Assembly: GCA_044221445.1 (NCBI GenBank)
Contig: JBGAPF010000002.1
Span: forward strand, 62,001 to 126,000
Source: JBDHTS01 sp044221445
Lineage (GTDB): Bacteria; Pseudomonadota; Alphaproteobacteria; Micavibrionales; Micavibrionaceae
DNA length: 64,000 nt
Direction of reading: 5' to 3'
Part shown: piece by piece, positions 17,099 through 25,388 of the stretch
How positions within the stretch are numbered: the stretch's first letter is position 1
Layout of the letters: the number at the start of each line of letters is the position of its first letter
The notes under the pieces: model-generated
Told to the model about the DNA's origin: nothing
What the model saw: the letters and a program-made list of their open reading frames with translations, nothing else
The model's database searches: none
Position numbers and translations under genes: made by a program

Positions 17099-17482
17099 CT
17101 ATTGGCGGATGCGCAAGGTGGTCAGGAGGATCGGCGGAGTCGTCCGCGTCATCCCGGGCCAGTCGTCCGGCGGCCCCCGTATCGTCCGGGACGCCGCGGG
17201 CTGCAAGACGGCAGCCCCGACATGTTCGGGGCGCAGCGCCGCATAAACGCCTTTCGAAAAATCGGGCTTTTTAAGGATATCGCTCCCTGCCGACTGAAGG
17301 TCGGCTTTGGCGCAATCCTTATAAAGTTTCAGCGTATGGTTTTTTCCTTCGCTGGCCTGTCCGTCGTGGCAGGGCGTGCTGGCGATTTGATGACCCGCGC
17401 CCTGCATGCAGGATGGCATCGCGCATGCCAGTCCCGGCATCAGCATGATGAGCATCAGAAAACCGAGCAGCGCGTTTTTCAT
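17099..17482 (-). CDS. small exported Cys/His-containing protein of the metal locus
   Basis: From the ATG at 17482 the 127-residue product has a signal peptide (about 1-21, LLGFLMLIMLMPGLACA). The following MPSCMQGAGHQIASTPCHDG has cysteines and histidines placed like a small metal site. The C-terminus (RTIRGPPDDWPGMTRTTPPI) is proline-rich and otherwise featureless. No named family is recognised. It is the first gene of the minus-strand trio and is divergent from the GPRT-cassette promoter. The longer frame from 17542 adds 20 aromatic residues ahead of the signal peptide and is unlikely. Confidence 0.65.
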   Translation of the reverse strand: MKNALLGFLMLIMLMPGLACAMPSCMQGAGHQIASTPCHDGQASEGKNHTLKLYKDCAKADLQSAGSDILKKPDFSKGVYAALRPEHVGAAVLQPAASRTIRGPPDDWPGMTRTTPPILLTTLRIRQ

Positions 17483-17569
17483 CGGCAAACGATAATAGGG
17501 TCGAACGAAAACTGCAAACCGGAAGAAGATGTATTTCTGCATACGCTTGCATATGCCACATGCTCACAA

Positions 17570-17598
17570 TTGACAGTATATGCTTTTATTCCTAATAT
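17570..17598 (+). promoter_or_regulatory. sigma-70 promoter placed for a leaderless transcript
   Basis: TTGACA (17570-17575) is separated by 17 bases from TAATAT (17593-17598). Initiation seven bases later falls on the A of the ATG at 17605, and no Shine-Dalgarno sequence precedes that ATG. Confidence 0.5.
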
Positions 17599-17604
17599 AA
17601 TGAC

Positions 17605-17901
17605 ATGAAAAAACGACGCCTCCGGACACCGCCCGTTCCTTCCCCCCGCCTTGCCGCCGTTGCGGCAGCCCTCCGTGCTAGCCTTGACGCCGCCAGGGCG
17701 GGGCAGGACCCGACGAAAGCCTTGAGGCAGCAGGCGCTGATCCTCGATCGTATGTTCAAATTGGCCGCGCTTGAATCGTCTGGTTGCCTGCCTCTGGCCT
17801 TGCAGGCGCAGACTCAGTGCAGAATGAGCATTGAAGACATAGCGCGGTATGCATATTACAAAAAAAATGTAATCGACGAACTGAAGGATTCTCAATTATG
17901 A
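17605..17901 (+). CDS. small hypothetical protein, first gene of the GPRTxxGK cassette (intact copy)
   Basis: The 98-residue basic protein begins MKKRRLRTPPVPSP and contains QQALILDRMFKLAALES and PLALQAQTQCRMSIEDIA. A related protein is encoded, with a frameshift, at 30952-31274 (LLDALFIPNF and LKLALRAQQQLRQTL). In both places it overlaps the start of a second small gene with the GPRTxxGK motif. The function is unknown; the mobile habit and size recall genes of phage or transposon origin, but no such element surrounds it. The ATG lies at the predicted transcription start, suggesting leaderless translation. Confidence 0.65.
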   Translation: MKKRRLRTPPVPSPRLAAVAAALRASLDAARAGQDPTKALRQQALILDRMFKLAALESSGCLPLALQAQTQCRMSIEDIARYAYYKKNVIDELKDSQL

Positions 17902-18155
17902 CAGCCACAACAAAGATTTATCGTACAAAATTGCGACAGGCGAAAGGCTGGACGCCGGAACGCCGCAGGCCTCAGGCCTCCCGCATCCGCCGCCAGCGCC
18001 CCTGGCGGCACGCCACCGGCCCGCGCACAGTGGAAGGCAAAGCCCGCTCCAGTCAAAACGCCGTGGCCCGCGACCCGAACGCCCTGCTCATGAAAGAACT
18101 GCGCGCCCTTTTAAGGGAACAGGCGCGCTTCAGGCGGGAATTGGCAAAATTCTGA
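17898..18155 (+). CDS. small GPRTxxGKAR-motif protein (intact copy)
   Basis: The 85-residue, strongly basic protein overlaps the gene before it by four bases (ATGA). Its core is GWTPERRRPQASRIR, then PWRHATGPRTVEGKARSSQN. The pattern W-T-x-E-R-R...A-x-x-I-R...P-W...TGPRTxxGKAR...NA is shared with the broken gene at 30588-30958. Short proteins with a GP(R/K)TxxGKxxS motif are widespread and uncharacterised; the high Arg content suggests nucleic-acid binding. It ends with an amphipathic helix, ALLREQARFRRELAKF. Confidence 0.65.
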   Translation: MTATTKIYRTKLRQAKGWTPERRRPQASRIRRQRPWRHATGPRTVEGKARSSQNAVARDPNALLMKELRALLREQARFRRELAKF

Positions 18156-18166
18156 TAAAGAGGGCG

Positions 18167-18802
18167 TCACTTGGCCAGTCCAAGAATTGCTTGCGAACGG
18201 TCGCCTTCCATTTTTTTGGCAATATGGCCAGGCGATATTTCAGCGGCTACGGCTCCGACTGTACTCGAAAATTTATAATTATCGTCCGGATAACGAAAAA
18301 ATCCGTCATACAAAGTATCGGTCCGGTCACCTTTTTTAAGAGCATGGGGACTTTCGTAAGGAGGGACTCTATGGGTCAAACACCATTTGAAGTCTCCGTC
18401 CGGGATAATTCTATGCTCACCGAACTGGATCGTCAGGCGGCCATAGCCAGGAAGAAAACGGCGCGCGGTTTTCGGCAACCAGAGATTGACATAAAGTTGT
18501 GGCGGCAAATAAGTTACTTTATCGTCCGAATGGTCAGACGTATCTTCGCGTATAGCCTTGCCTTGGTCCGTTCGCCATTTCCAGTATCCGCCATGTCCCT
18601 GATAATATTCCAGCAAAGGCCGAAGTTCTTGTGTATAGACTTCGCGGATTTTGACCCTAGCATCGGCGGCGCAACGTTCGAACTCCTGCATCGTGTCCAG
18701 CGTCTGCCGTTCTTGTGCGGAGACCTCGATAACCCGAGCATGGGCGCCAAACAACGCCTGCATAACGAGTGGCGACCATGTCGTTCTTTTATCCGGCATC
18801 AA
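18167..18802 (-). CDS. hypothetical soluble protein
   Basis: The 211-residue protein has a helical N-terminal third (VIEVSAQERQTLDTMQEFER), a tyrosine/tryptophan-rich middle (LLEYYQGHGGYWKWRT) and a beta-rich C-terminal half (YVNLWLPKTARRFLPGYG, FKWCLTHRVPPYESP). There is no signal peptide or membrane span, and I do not recognise the family. An overlapping plus-strand frame (18191-18871) has a less natural composition and runs into nadE, so the minus frame is preferred. It converges on the GPRT gene and is divergent from nadE. Confidence 0.6.
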   Translation of the reverse strand: MMPDKRTTWSPLVMQALFGAHARVIEVSAQERQTLDTMQEFERCAADARVKIREVYTQELRPLLEYYQGHGGYWKWRTDQGKAIREDTSDHSDDKVTYLPPQLYVNLWLPKTARRFLPGYGRLTIQFGEHRIIPDGDFKWCLTHRVPPYESPHALKKGDRTDTLYDGFFRYPDDNYKFSSTVGAVAAEISPGHIAKKMEGDRSQAILGLAK

Positions 18803-18870
18803 TCTTGTCCTTCACCATCTGCCCTTAAACCGGGTAAGTTGTCGTTGTCTTTTGCTTGCGGGTCACATTG

Positions 18871-20526
18871 ATGAGTAATATTTTGCATATAACTATTGCC
18901 CAGATCAACCCGATTGTCGGCAACCTTTCTTACAATGCCGACAAAATACGCGCGGTATGGTCGGACGGCCCGCAAAAAACCGATCTGGTCGTCCTGCCCG
19001 AACTTGCCCTTTGCGGCTATCCGCCCGAGGATCTTGTCTTAAAGCCATCCTTCCTCGATGAAATCGACCGTCTCGTGCACCGGTTCGCCGCCGAAAGCGC
19101 CGGCTATCAGTCTGCCCTCCTCCTCACCGCGCCATGGCGCGACGGCGGCAAAATCTACAATGCGGCGCATCTGCTGGCCGAAGGCCGTATTCAGGCGACC
19201 GTCTGCAAGCACCATCTGCCGACCTATGGCGTCTTCGACGAAGGCCGGGTGTTCGTCCCCGGCCCACTGCCGGAACCGGTCGCGTTTCGGGGCCATCGTC
19301 TTGGCATCATGGTGTGCGAGGATATGTGGCATGCCGATGTCGCCGCCCATCTGCGCCGTCAGGGCGCGGAACTGCTGATCGTCCCGAACGCCAGCCCCTA
19401 TGACCAAACCAAACACGATATGCGGCTCGCCCTCGCCCGCGCTAGGGTGCACGAAACCGGGCTGCCGCTGCTCTACGTCAACCAGTGCGGCGGCCAGGAC
19501 GAGTTGGTGTTCGACGGCGCGTCTTTTATTATAAGCGAAGGGGGCCGGCTGCTTTTGCAGGCGGACGAGTTCACGGAAGCCACCCACCATACCGCATGGG
19601 AGAAAACCGCCAACAGCCACTGGCTCTGCACTGCCGACGATATCCATGACCGTCCGGAACCGCTCGCGTCCGTCTATCGGGCGCTGACGACCGGCCTGCG
19701 CGACTATGTCACGAAAAACGGCTTCCCGGGTGTGTTGATCGGCCTGTCCGGCGGCATAGACAGCGCCATCAGCGCCGCCATCGCGGTCGATGCATTGGGC
19801 AAGGACGCGGTGCAGTGCGTGATGATGCCGTCCCGTTTCACCTCGAAGGACAGCCTTGAAGACGCCGAAGCCTGCGCGAAGATGCTCGGCGTTCTCTACG
19901 ATGTCATCCCCATCGAACAGCCGGTCGAAACGTTCAACCGGCTGCTGGGGCCGCATATCCCGCCTGCCGCCCCTTCCGCCGCCTATGAAAACATCCAGTC
20001 GCGGACGCGCGGCCTGATCCTGATGGGGCTGTCCAACGCGGGCGGTCGTATGGTGCTCTCCACCGGCAACAAGTCGGAAATGGCCGTGGGATACGCCACG
20101 CTTTATGGCGATATGTGCGGCGGTTTCAATGTTTTGAAGGATGTTTACAAGACATTGGTTTATGATCTGTCCCGTTACCGCAACGAAAACCGCCCGGCCT
20201 ATGTTCTCGGCCCGCACGGCGCGGTCATGCCCGACCGAATTCTTACCAAAGCGCCGACCGCCGAGTTGAAAGCCGGCCAGACCGATCAGGATACCCTGCC
20301 ACCGTACGAAACCCTGGATGCCATCCTGCGGGGCCTCATCGAACGGGACCTCTCGGTGGACGCTCTCGTCGGCGAAGGGCATGACCGGGCGACGGTGGGT
20401 AAAGTGTCCCAGATGCTGGACAATGCCGAATACAAGCGCCGCCAGGCGCCGCCAGGGGTAAAGATCACTGGCCGGTCCTTCGGTCGCGAACGCCGCTACC
20501 CCATCACCAGCGGCTACCGGGAATGA
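18871..20526 (+). CDS. nadE: NAD+ synthase (glutamine-hydrolysing)
   Basis: This 551-residue two-domain enzyme amidates nicotinate adenine dinucleotide to NAD+ using glutamine. The N-terminal nitrilase-type glutaminase has its triad: E44 in LPELALCGY, K113 in CKHHLPTYG and C149 in MVCEDMW. The C-terminal synthetase has the ATP P-loop SGGIDS at 293-298 and STGNKSEMAVGY further on. The ATG at 18871 starts MSNILHITIAQINPIVG, the family N-terminus. With the NAPRT gene 5 kb upstream, two steps of the nicotinate-to-NAD+ route lie in this window. Confidence 0.97.
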   Translation: MSNILHITIAQINPIVGNLSYNADKIRAVWSDGPQKTDLVVLPELALCGYPPEDLVLKPSFLDEIDRLVHRFAAESAGYQSALLLTAPWRDGGKIYNAAHLLAEGRIQATVCKHHLPTYGVFDEGRVFVPGPLPEPVAFRGHRLGIMVCEDMWHADVAAHLRRQGAELLIVPNASPYDQTKHDMRLALARARVHETGLPLLYVNQCGGQDELVFDGASFIISEGGRLLLQADEFTEATHHTAWEKTANSHWLCTADDIHDRPEPLASVYRALTTGLRDYVTKNGFPGVLIGLSGGIDSAISAAIAVDALGKDAVQCVMMPSRFTSKDSLEDAEACAKMLGVLYDVIPIEQPVETFNRLLGPHIPPAAPSAAYENIQSRTRGLILMGLSNAGGRMVLSTGNKSEMAVGYATLYGDMCGGFNVLKDVYKTLVYDLSRYRNENRPAYVLGPHGAVMPDRILTKAPTAELKAGQTDQDTLPPYETLDAILRGLIERDLSVDALVGEGHDRATVGKVSQMLDNAEYKRRQAPPGVKITGRSFGRERRYPITSGYRE

Positions 20527-20583
20527 CAAAATTACAGCCCGTTTTTACTGTTTTTTCATACCTCTGCGCGAACATGGAAGGGC

Positions 20584-21027
20584 ATGCTGCATCTCATTTT
20601 CGACGCATTGAAGATCAGGTTGCTGCCGGAGGCGTTTTATACCCCCCGGCTGACGAGCCGCCATGACTTCGGCGGGTTCGGCACCTATAAGGAAATGCTC
20701 CAGTTTACGGCCGTCCCGGACGAAGGGGAGACTTATTCTGTCTACCGCTACCAGCGCTCCATGTTCGTCCATGACCGGGGCCAGCCCGTCGAGACCCTCC
20801 TTGCGACCGGCCTGTCGTCCAATGACGCCCAGGACATGGCGCGCAACGCCTATGCCGCCGCGCTGTCCACGGCCCGCGAACAGCGCGACCAGTCCCCCGA
20901 GCCGGGGCGTTTCGGCATTGCCATGGATCACGTCAGGCCGGCGCGGGACACGTTCTGCTGGCGCGCCATCCACCAGCACAGCCAGGCCATGGCGACCCCG
21001 CCGAAGATGCACTTCCCTTTACACTAG
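20584..21027 (+). CDS. hypothetical protein between nadE and gltX
   Basis: The 147-residue soluble product begins at an ATG with GGAAGGG just upstream. It contains TSRHDFGGFGTYKEMLQFTA and a helix rich in alanine (AQDMARNAYAAALSTAREQR). No family is recognised. It lies 57 bases after nadE and 54 before gltX on the same strand. The opposite frame (20545-21012) has biased composition and no comparable ribosome site. Confidence 0.55.
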   Translation: MLHLIFDALKIRLLPEAFYTPRLTSRHDFGGFGTYKEMLQFTAVPDEGETYSVYRYQRSMFVHDRGQPVETLLATGLSSNDAQDMARNAYAAALSTAREQRDQSPEPGRFGIAMDHVRPARDTFCWRAIHQHSQAMATPPKMHFPLH

Positions 21028-21081
21028 GGATTTGCTAGGTATTCAGGTCCCTGTAACTTGCTTGAATGGCCTGAACCGCTT

Positions 21082-22407
21082 ATGACCGTCCGCGTCCGCT
21101 TTGCCCCGTCGCCCACCGGCTTCCTGCATGCCGGAAACGTCCGCGCTGCCATCGTGACCTGGCTGTTCGGCAAAAAGAACGGCGGCCATTTCCTGCTCCG
21201 TATCGACGATACCGATAGGGAGCGCAGCAGGCCCGAATATGAACAGGACATCGAGAACAGCCTTATCTGGCTCAACATGCCCTGGGATGAAAAAGCCCGC
21301 CAGCGCGACCGCGGCGACCGCTATGACGCGATGATCGCGAAACTGAAGACCGACGGGCGCCTGTACGCCTGCTATGAAAGCCAGGAAGAGCTGGCCCTCA
21401 AGCGCAAGACGCTATTGTCACGCGGCCTGCCGCCTGTCTATGACCGCAGCGCCCTGAAACTAACCGATGCGCAAAAAGCCGCGATGACCCACCCGCCGCA
21501 TTGGCGCTTCAAGATGAACGAGTCGCCGATCGAATGGGACGACATGGTGCGTGGCCCGGTGAAATTCGACGGCGCGCTGATCTCGGACCCTGTCCTGATC
21601 CGCGAGGACGGCAGCCCGCTCTATCACCTTTGTTCCGTGATCGACGATATCGATTACAAAATCACGCACGTCGTGCGCGGCGAGGACCATGTGTCCAACA
21701 CCGCCATGCACATCCAGATGTTCGAGGCGCTTGGCGCGAAACCGCCCGTCTTCGCGCATCTGCCCATGATCTCGGATTCCGAAGGTGGCAAGCTGTCCAA
21801 GCGCCTCGGGTCGCTCAGCGTCAAGGACCTGAAGGAAACGGAGGGGCTGGAGCCGATGGCCATCGCCAGCCTGCTCGCCCGCCTCGGCAGTTCCGACCCT
21901 ATAGAGCCGTTTATGACGATGAAGGCTCTGGTTGCCAGTTTCGACATGGACAAGTTTTCGAAAGGCGCGCCCAAATTCGATATGGAGGAGCTGCTGCGCC
22001 TCAACGCCAAGATCATCCACCAGACGCCGTTTGCCGATGTGCAAAAGCGTTTGCAGACGATGGGGCTTGCCGGCCTTGACGAGAATTTCTGGCTTTCCGT
22101 GCGACCTAACCTGACCAAACTGTCGGATATCACGGAATGGTGGCATGTCGCCAACGGCCCCGTCCAGCCGGTGATCGATGACGCCGCCTTTATCGCCCAG
22201 GCGGTCGGGCTGCTGCCTGCAACCCCCTGGGATGCCCAGACCTGGAAAACCTGGACGGACGCTGTCAAGGCGGTCTCGGGCCGCAAGGGCAAAGACCTGT
22301 TCATGCCCCTCCGCAAGGCCCTGACCGGCATGGAACACGGCCCCGAACTGGCTGTCTTATTACCCCTGATCGGCCCGGACAAGGCAAGGCAGCGCCTGGC
22401 GGCATAG
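21082..22407 (+). CDS. gltX: glutamate--tRNA ligase
   Basis: This 441-residue class Ib synthetase charges glutamate onto tRNA. From the ATG at 21082 it opens MTVRVRFAPSPTGFLHAGNV; the HIGH-equivalent is LHAGNV, where many family members have LHIGGxR. The KMSKS-like loop is GGKLSKRLGS with KLSKR at 237-241. HVVRGEDHVSNTA is the usual family motif. Alphaproteobacteria often have two GltX proteins, one of which charges tRNA-Gln for later amidation; the short C-terminal domain and the altered motif point to the second type, but this cannot be decided here. Confidence 0.95.
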   Translation: MTVRVRFAPSPTGFLHAGNVRAAIVTWLFGKKNGGHFLLRIDDTDRERSRPEYEQDIENSLIWLNMPWDEKARQRDRGDRYDAMIAKLKTDGRLYACYESQEELALKRKTLLSRGLPPVYDRSALKLTDAQKAAMTHPPHWRFKMNESPIEWDDMVRGPVKFDGALISDPVLIREDGSPLYHLCSVIDDIDYKITHVVRGEDHVSNTAMHIQMFEALGAKPPVFAHLPMISDSEGGKLSKRLGSLSVKDLKETEGLEPMAIASLLARLGSSDPIEPFMTMKALVASFDMDKFSKGAPKFDMEELLRLNAKIIHQTPFADVQKRLQTMGLAGLDENFWLSVRPNLTKLSDITEWWHVANGPVQPVIDDAAFIAQAVGLLPATPWDAQTWKTWTDAVKAVSGRKGKDLFMPLRKALTGMEHGPELAVLLPLIGPDKARQRLAA

Positions 22408-22423
22408 CAGAAATGTATAAACC

Positions 22424-22453
22424 TTGTGCGCCTACCCAGCCAGGGTATATAAT
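22424..22453 (+). promoter_or_regulatory. putative sigma-70 promoter of the 22485 gene
   Basis: TTGTGC (22424-22429) and a perfect TATAAT (22448-22453) are 18 bases apart, 32 bases upstream of the ATG at 22485. Confidence 0.5.
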
Positions 22454-22484
22454 TTCTTATTGATGGTATCTCTGGCAGGAAAAA

Positions 22485-22778
22485 ATGCTTCAGCCCATAA
22501 CACAACAAGCTGTTAATGATCTTAGCGAATGGCTCGATATCGCTCTAATGGGTCGTCGGGATACCGCTGTTAATCCTTTTTACAATAATGTTTTGAGACA
22601 AGTAGCTGATGGCCTTTCAGTGTCATTGGCAGGACTTTCAACTGAGCAAGTTGTTGAGGTCAGAATGCAGCGCGAAGCCTTGGAAAGGCAACAGACGGCT
22701 GCGGCTAGCGCCTCTGCGGAACCCACGGCATCAGTTTCAACGGCATCAACTTACCGGCCTGTCTCATTTGCCCCTTGA
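22485..22778 (+). CDS. small hypothetical protein with a low-complexity tail
   Basis: The 97-residue product has a helical first half (AVNDLSEWLDIALMGRR, QVADGLSVSLAGLSTEQVVE) and an Ala/Ser/Thr-rich tail (TAAASASAEPTASVSTAST). Its DNA is more AT-rich than that of gltX. A ribosome site (GGCAGGAAAAA) and its own promoter precede it. No family is recognised. Confidence 0.5.
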   Translation: MLQPITQQAVNDLSEWLDIALMGRRDTAVNPFYNNVLRQVADGLSVSLAGLSTEQVVEVRMQREALERQQTAAASASAEPTASVSTASTYRPVSFAP

Positions 22779-22934
22779 TGTATAAACATCTGGCTTGCTC
22801 CTTTTGATGCTCTCAATAATCTCCTATACCTCTGAACTGACAGGTTTTGTGGACTTCCCTGCCATAATGACTATACTGGATTATGGGGTCGTTTCCGCAC
22901 GGTCCGATGTCGTATCAGCCTGAAAGCATTAAAA

Positions 22935-23735
22935 ATGAAAGATGAATTCGACGACCTGGACAACGACAAAAAGAAAAAGGGCGGCGACCAGGGTGACGGC
23001 GACGGCGGAGGCCTCGGCGCGCCGGTTTTTCTGACACTCGATAGAATCGCGGTTTTTTTCAAGATCCATGTCGTCGAGACCATGATCCAGAGGCTGGGAC
23101 GGATCGGCCCGGCCTTCCACAGGATGCTGAAAAAAGGCGGCGACCACGAAGCGGCGCGCACGGTCAATGAGTTGATGACCAACGGGTTGTCCTCCGGCCT
23201 GCCGCCGGAAGCGCTTGCGGATTATATCAAAGTTGTTGCGCTGTATGCGGGCGAACACGGCGCCGTGCCGGAAGTGCCCGTCAGGGCAGGCTCGGCCGAG
23301 CAGCGTTTTGAATATCTTGTCCAGGACCACGCCATCAACCCTGAAATTATCGCCAACCTTATCCCTGCTCCGGAAAATGAAAGAATGTTTCAGTCGTTTC
23401 TGTTCGAGCTGAGCACCGTCATATCCGCCACCCAGACGCCCCAGCCCGGCGAAGAAGGCCATGACGCCGAAGTGCTTATAAAGCTGAACCAGACCAGACG
23501 GATCGCCAGCGAACGCATCCTTTATGCGCAGCCGGGCACGGATACGACCGAACTGAGCGCCATCGCCGAACAGGCGGAAACGATGCTGCGGGAGGCTCAT
23601 ACCTATCTTACCCAGGATCCGCAGGCGTATGAAATCGTAATGGCGTATATGCAGAAACGGAAAACGGAGCAGCAGAAGACCCTGCAGGGTATTTCACCGA
23701 ACGTTACGCCCGGCGGCTCCCCCCGCACGGCATAA
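22935..23735 (+). CDS. hypothetical helical protein with an acidic/glycine N-terminus
   Basis: The 266-residue protein starts with a charged low-complexity segment (DDLDNDKKKKGGDQGDGDGG) followed by a largely helical body, with FLTLDRIAVFFKIHVVETMI as its most hydrophobic helix. There is no signal peptide. It contains no motif I can name; the many short helices (LPPEALADYIKVVALYAG, IAEQAETMLREAHTYLTQ) recall all-alpha repeat domains. It precedes cimA by 61 bases on the same strand. Confidence 0.6.
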   Translation: MKDEFDDLDNDKKKKGGDQGDGDGGGLGAPVFLTLDRIAVFFKIHVVETMIQRLGRIGPAFHRMLKKGGDHEAARTVNELMTNGLSSGLPPEALADYIKVVALYAGEHGAVPEVPVRAGSAEQRFEYLVQDHAINPEIIANLIPAPENERMFQSFLFELSTVISATQTPQPGEEGHDAEVLIKLNQTRRIASERILYAQPGTDTTELSAIAEQAETMLREAHTYLTQDPQAYEIVMAYMQKRKTEQQKTLQGISPNVTPGGSPRTA

Positions 23736-23796
23736 AGCTCCATTGCGACAGCTTTTTCCTTGATTTCACAGACGTTTCCACGTCATTCTGCCATCC

Positions 23797-25386
23797 ATGA
23801 CGGCACAACGCATAACCCTGTTCGATACCACCCTGCGCGACGGCGCTCAGACCTATGGCGTGGATTTTTCCGTTTCCGACAAGGAGGTCCTGGCAAAGGC
23901 GCTCGACGATCTTGGCATCGACTATATCGAAGGCGGCTGGCCGGGCGCGAACCCAACGGACGACCGTTTCTTTTCCCATCCGCCTAGTCTGAAGAACAGT
24001 AAATTTACCGCCTTCGGCATGACCAAGAAGGCCGGCCGGTCGGCCGCGAATGACCCTTCGCTGAACGCTGTCCTGAACAGCAGCGCGAAGGCGTTCTGCC
24101 TGGTCGGCAAAACATGGGACTTTCACGTCGAAGTCGCGCTGGGGATCAGCAACGACGAAAACCTCGAAAATATCTGGGAAAGCGTGGCGGCTGCGGCAAA
24201 ACGCGGCGAGGCTCTGTTCGACGCCGAACATTTCTTCGACGGATACAAGGCAAACCCCAGCTATGCGCTGGATTGCCTGAAGACGGCCATGAACGCCGGC
24301 GCGCGCTGGATCGTCCTGTGCGACACCAATGGCGGCACCATGCCCCACGAAGTCAGATCTATCGTATGGGAAATCGCAAAAACCATCCCGCCGGAGAAGC
24401 TGGGCATCCACACCCATGACGACACGGGCAACGCCGTCGCCAACAGTTTGGCCGCTGTCCGCTCGGGATGCCGGATGGTCCAGGGCACATTAAACGGCCT
24501 CGGCGAACGCTGCGGGAACGCCAACCTGATCACGTTGATCCCGACTTTGATGCTGAAGATGGGATACGATGTCGGCCTGAAGAAGGAAGATCTGAAAAAG
24601 CTTCGTCCCTTGAGCCTGATGCTCGACGAGATGCTTAACCGCGCCCCCGATACCGGCGCTCCTTATGTCGGGGAGCGTGCTTTCGTACATAAGGGCGGTC
24701 TTCACGCTTCGACCGTACAGAAAGACGCATCGTCCTATGAGCATATCGATCCGGCGCTGGTCGGCAACTTCCGGCGTATCGTCGTTTCCGACCAGGCAGG
24801 CCGGGCCAACGTCCTGAACCAGATACGCGGGATGGGTATTGCCGTCGATCCGAAGGACGAGCGCGTCCAGTCGCTGGTCGACCTGGTCAAGCAGCGTGAA
24901 TATGAAGGCTATGCTTATGACAGCGCGGAGGCGTCGTTCGAGGTGCTGGCCCGCCGCACGCTCGGCAAAGTGCCGGAGTTTTTCCGGATCGAACGATTTT
25001 CAGTGACGGATGAGCACCGTTTCAACGCCAAGGGCGACCTTGTCACCGAATCCGAAGCCAGCGTCAAAGTGACGATCGACGGGCAGCTTTACCATACCGT
25101 CGCCGAAGGCAATGGTCCGGTGAACGCTCTCGACCGCGCCCTGCGCAAGGCATTAGAGTCCTTCTACCCGGTCCTGAAAAACATGCATCTGGTCGATTAC
25201 CGTGTGCGGATCCTTCAGCCCCAGGACGCCTCCGCCGCCATGCCGCGCGTCCGTATCGGCAGCGCCATCATCGACCGCCCGGACGAGAACTGGTTCACCA
25301 TCGGCGTCTCGACCAACATTATCGAGGCGTCCTACATCGCCCTGCAGGACAGCTACATCTATTACCTGACGCGGCAGCAGAAATAG
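23797..25386 (+). CDS. cimA: (R)-citramalate synthase
   Basis: CimA condenses pyruvate and acetyl-CoA to (R)-citramalate, the threonine-independent route to 2-oxobutyrate and isoleucine. The 529-residue length and the opening LFDTTLRDGAQTYGVDFS fit the long CimA type, not 2-isopropylmalate synthase. R14-D15 of TTLRDG, the metal-site HTHDDTGNAVANS and the C-terminal regulatory domain (from about 400) with DYRVRI and GVSTNIIEAS are visible. trmJ follows after two bases, so they are probably cotranscribed. Confidence 0.92.
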   Translation: MTAQRITLFDTTLRDGAQTYGVDFSVSDKEVLAKALDDLGIDYIEGGWPGANPTDDRFFSHPPSLKNSKFTAFGMTKKAGRSAANDPSLNAVLNSSAKAFCLVGKTWDFHVEVALGISNDENLENIWESVAAAAKRGEALFDAEHFFDGYKANPSYALDCLKTAMNAGARWIVLCDTNGGTMPHEVRSIVWEIAKTIPPEKLGIHTHDDTGNAVANSLAAVRSGCRMVQGTLNGLGERCGNANLITLIPTLMLKMGYDVGLKKEDLKKLRPLSLMLDEMLNRAPDTGAPYVGERAFVHKGGLHASTVQKDASSYEHIDPALVGNFRRIVVSDQAGRANVLNQIRGMGIAVDPKDERVQSLVDLVKQREYEGYAYDSAEASFEVLARRTLGKVPEFFRIERFSVTDEHRFNAKGDLVTESEASVKVTIDGQLYHTVAEGNGPVNALDRALRKALESFYPVLKNMHLVDYRVRILQPQDASAAMPRVRIGSAIIDRPDENWFTIGVSTNIIEASYIALQDSYIYYLTRQQK

Positions 25387-25388
25387 CC

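Noticed and set aside
18191..18871. 226-codon plus-strand frame opposite the 18167-18802 gene
   Set aside because: Its composition is less natural than the minus-strand product and it overlaps the nadE start.
19039..20529. 496-codon open frame opposite nadE
   Set aside because: nadE has complete catalytic motifs in both domains; the opposite frame shows only composition-driven residues.
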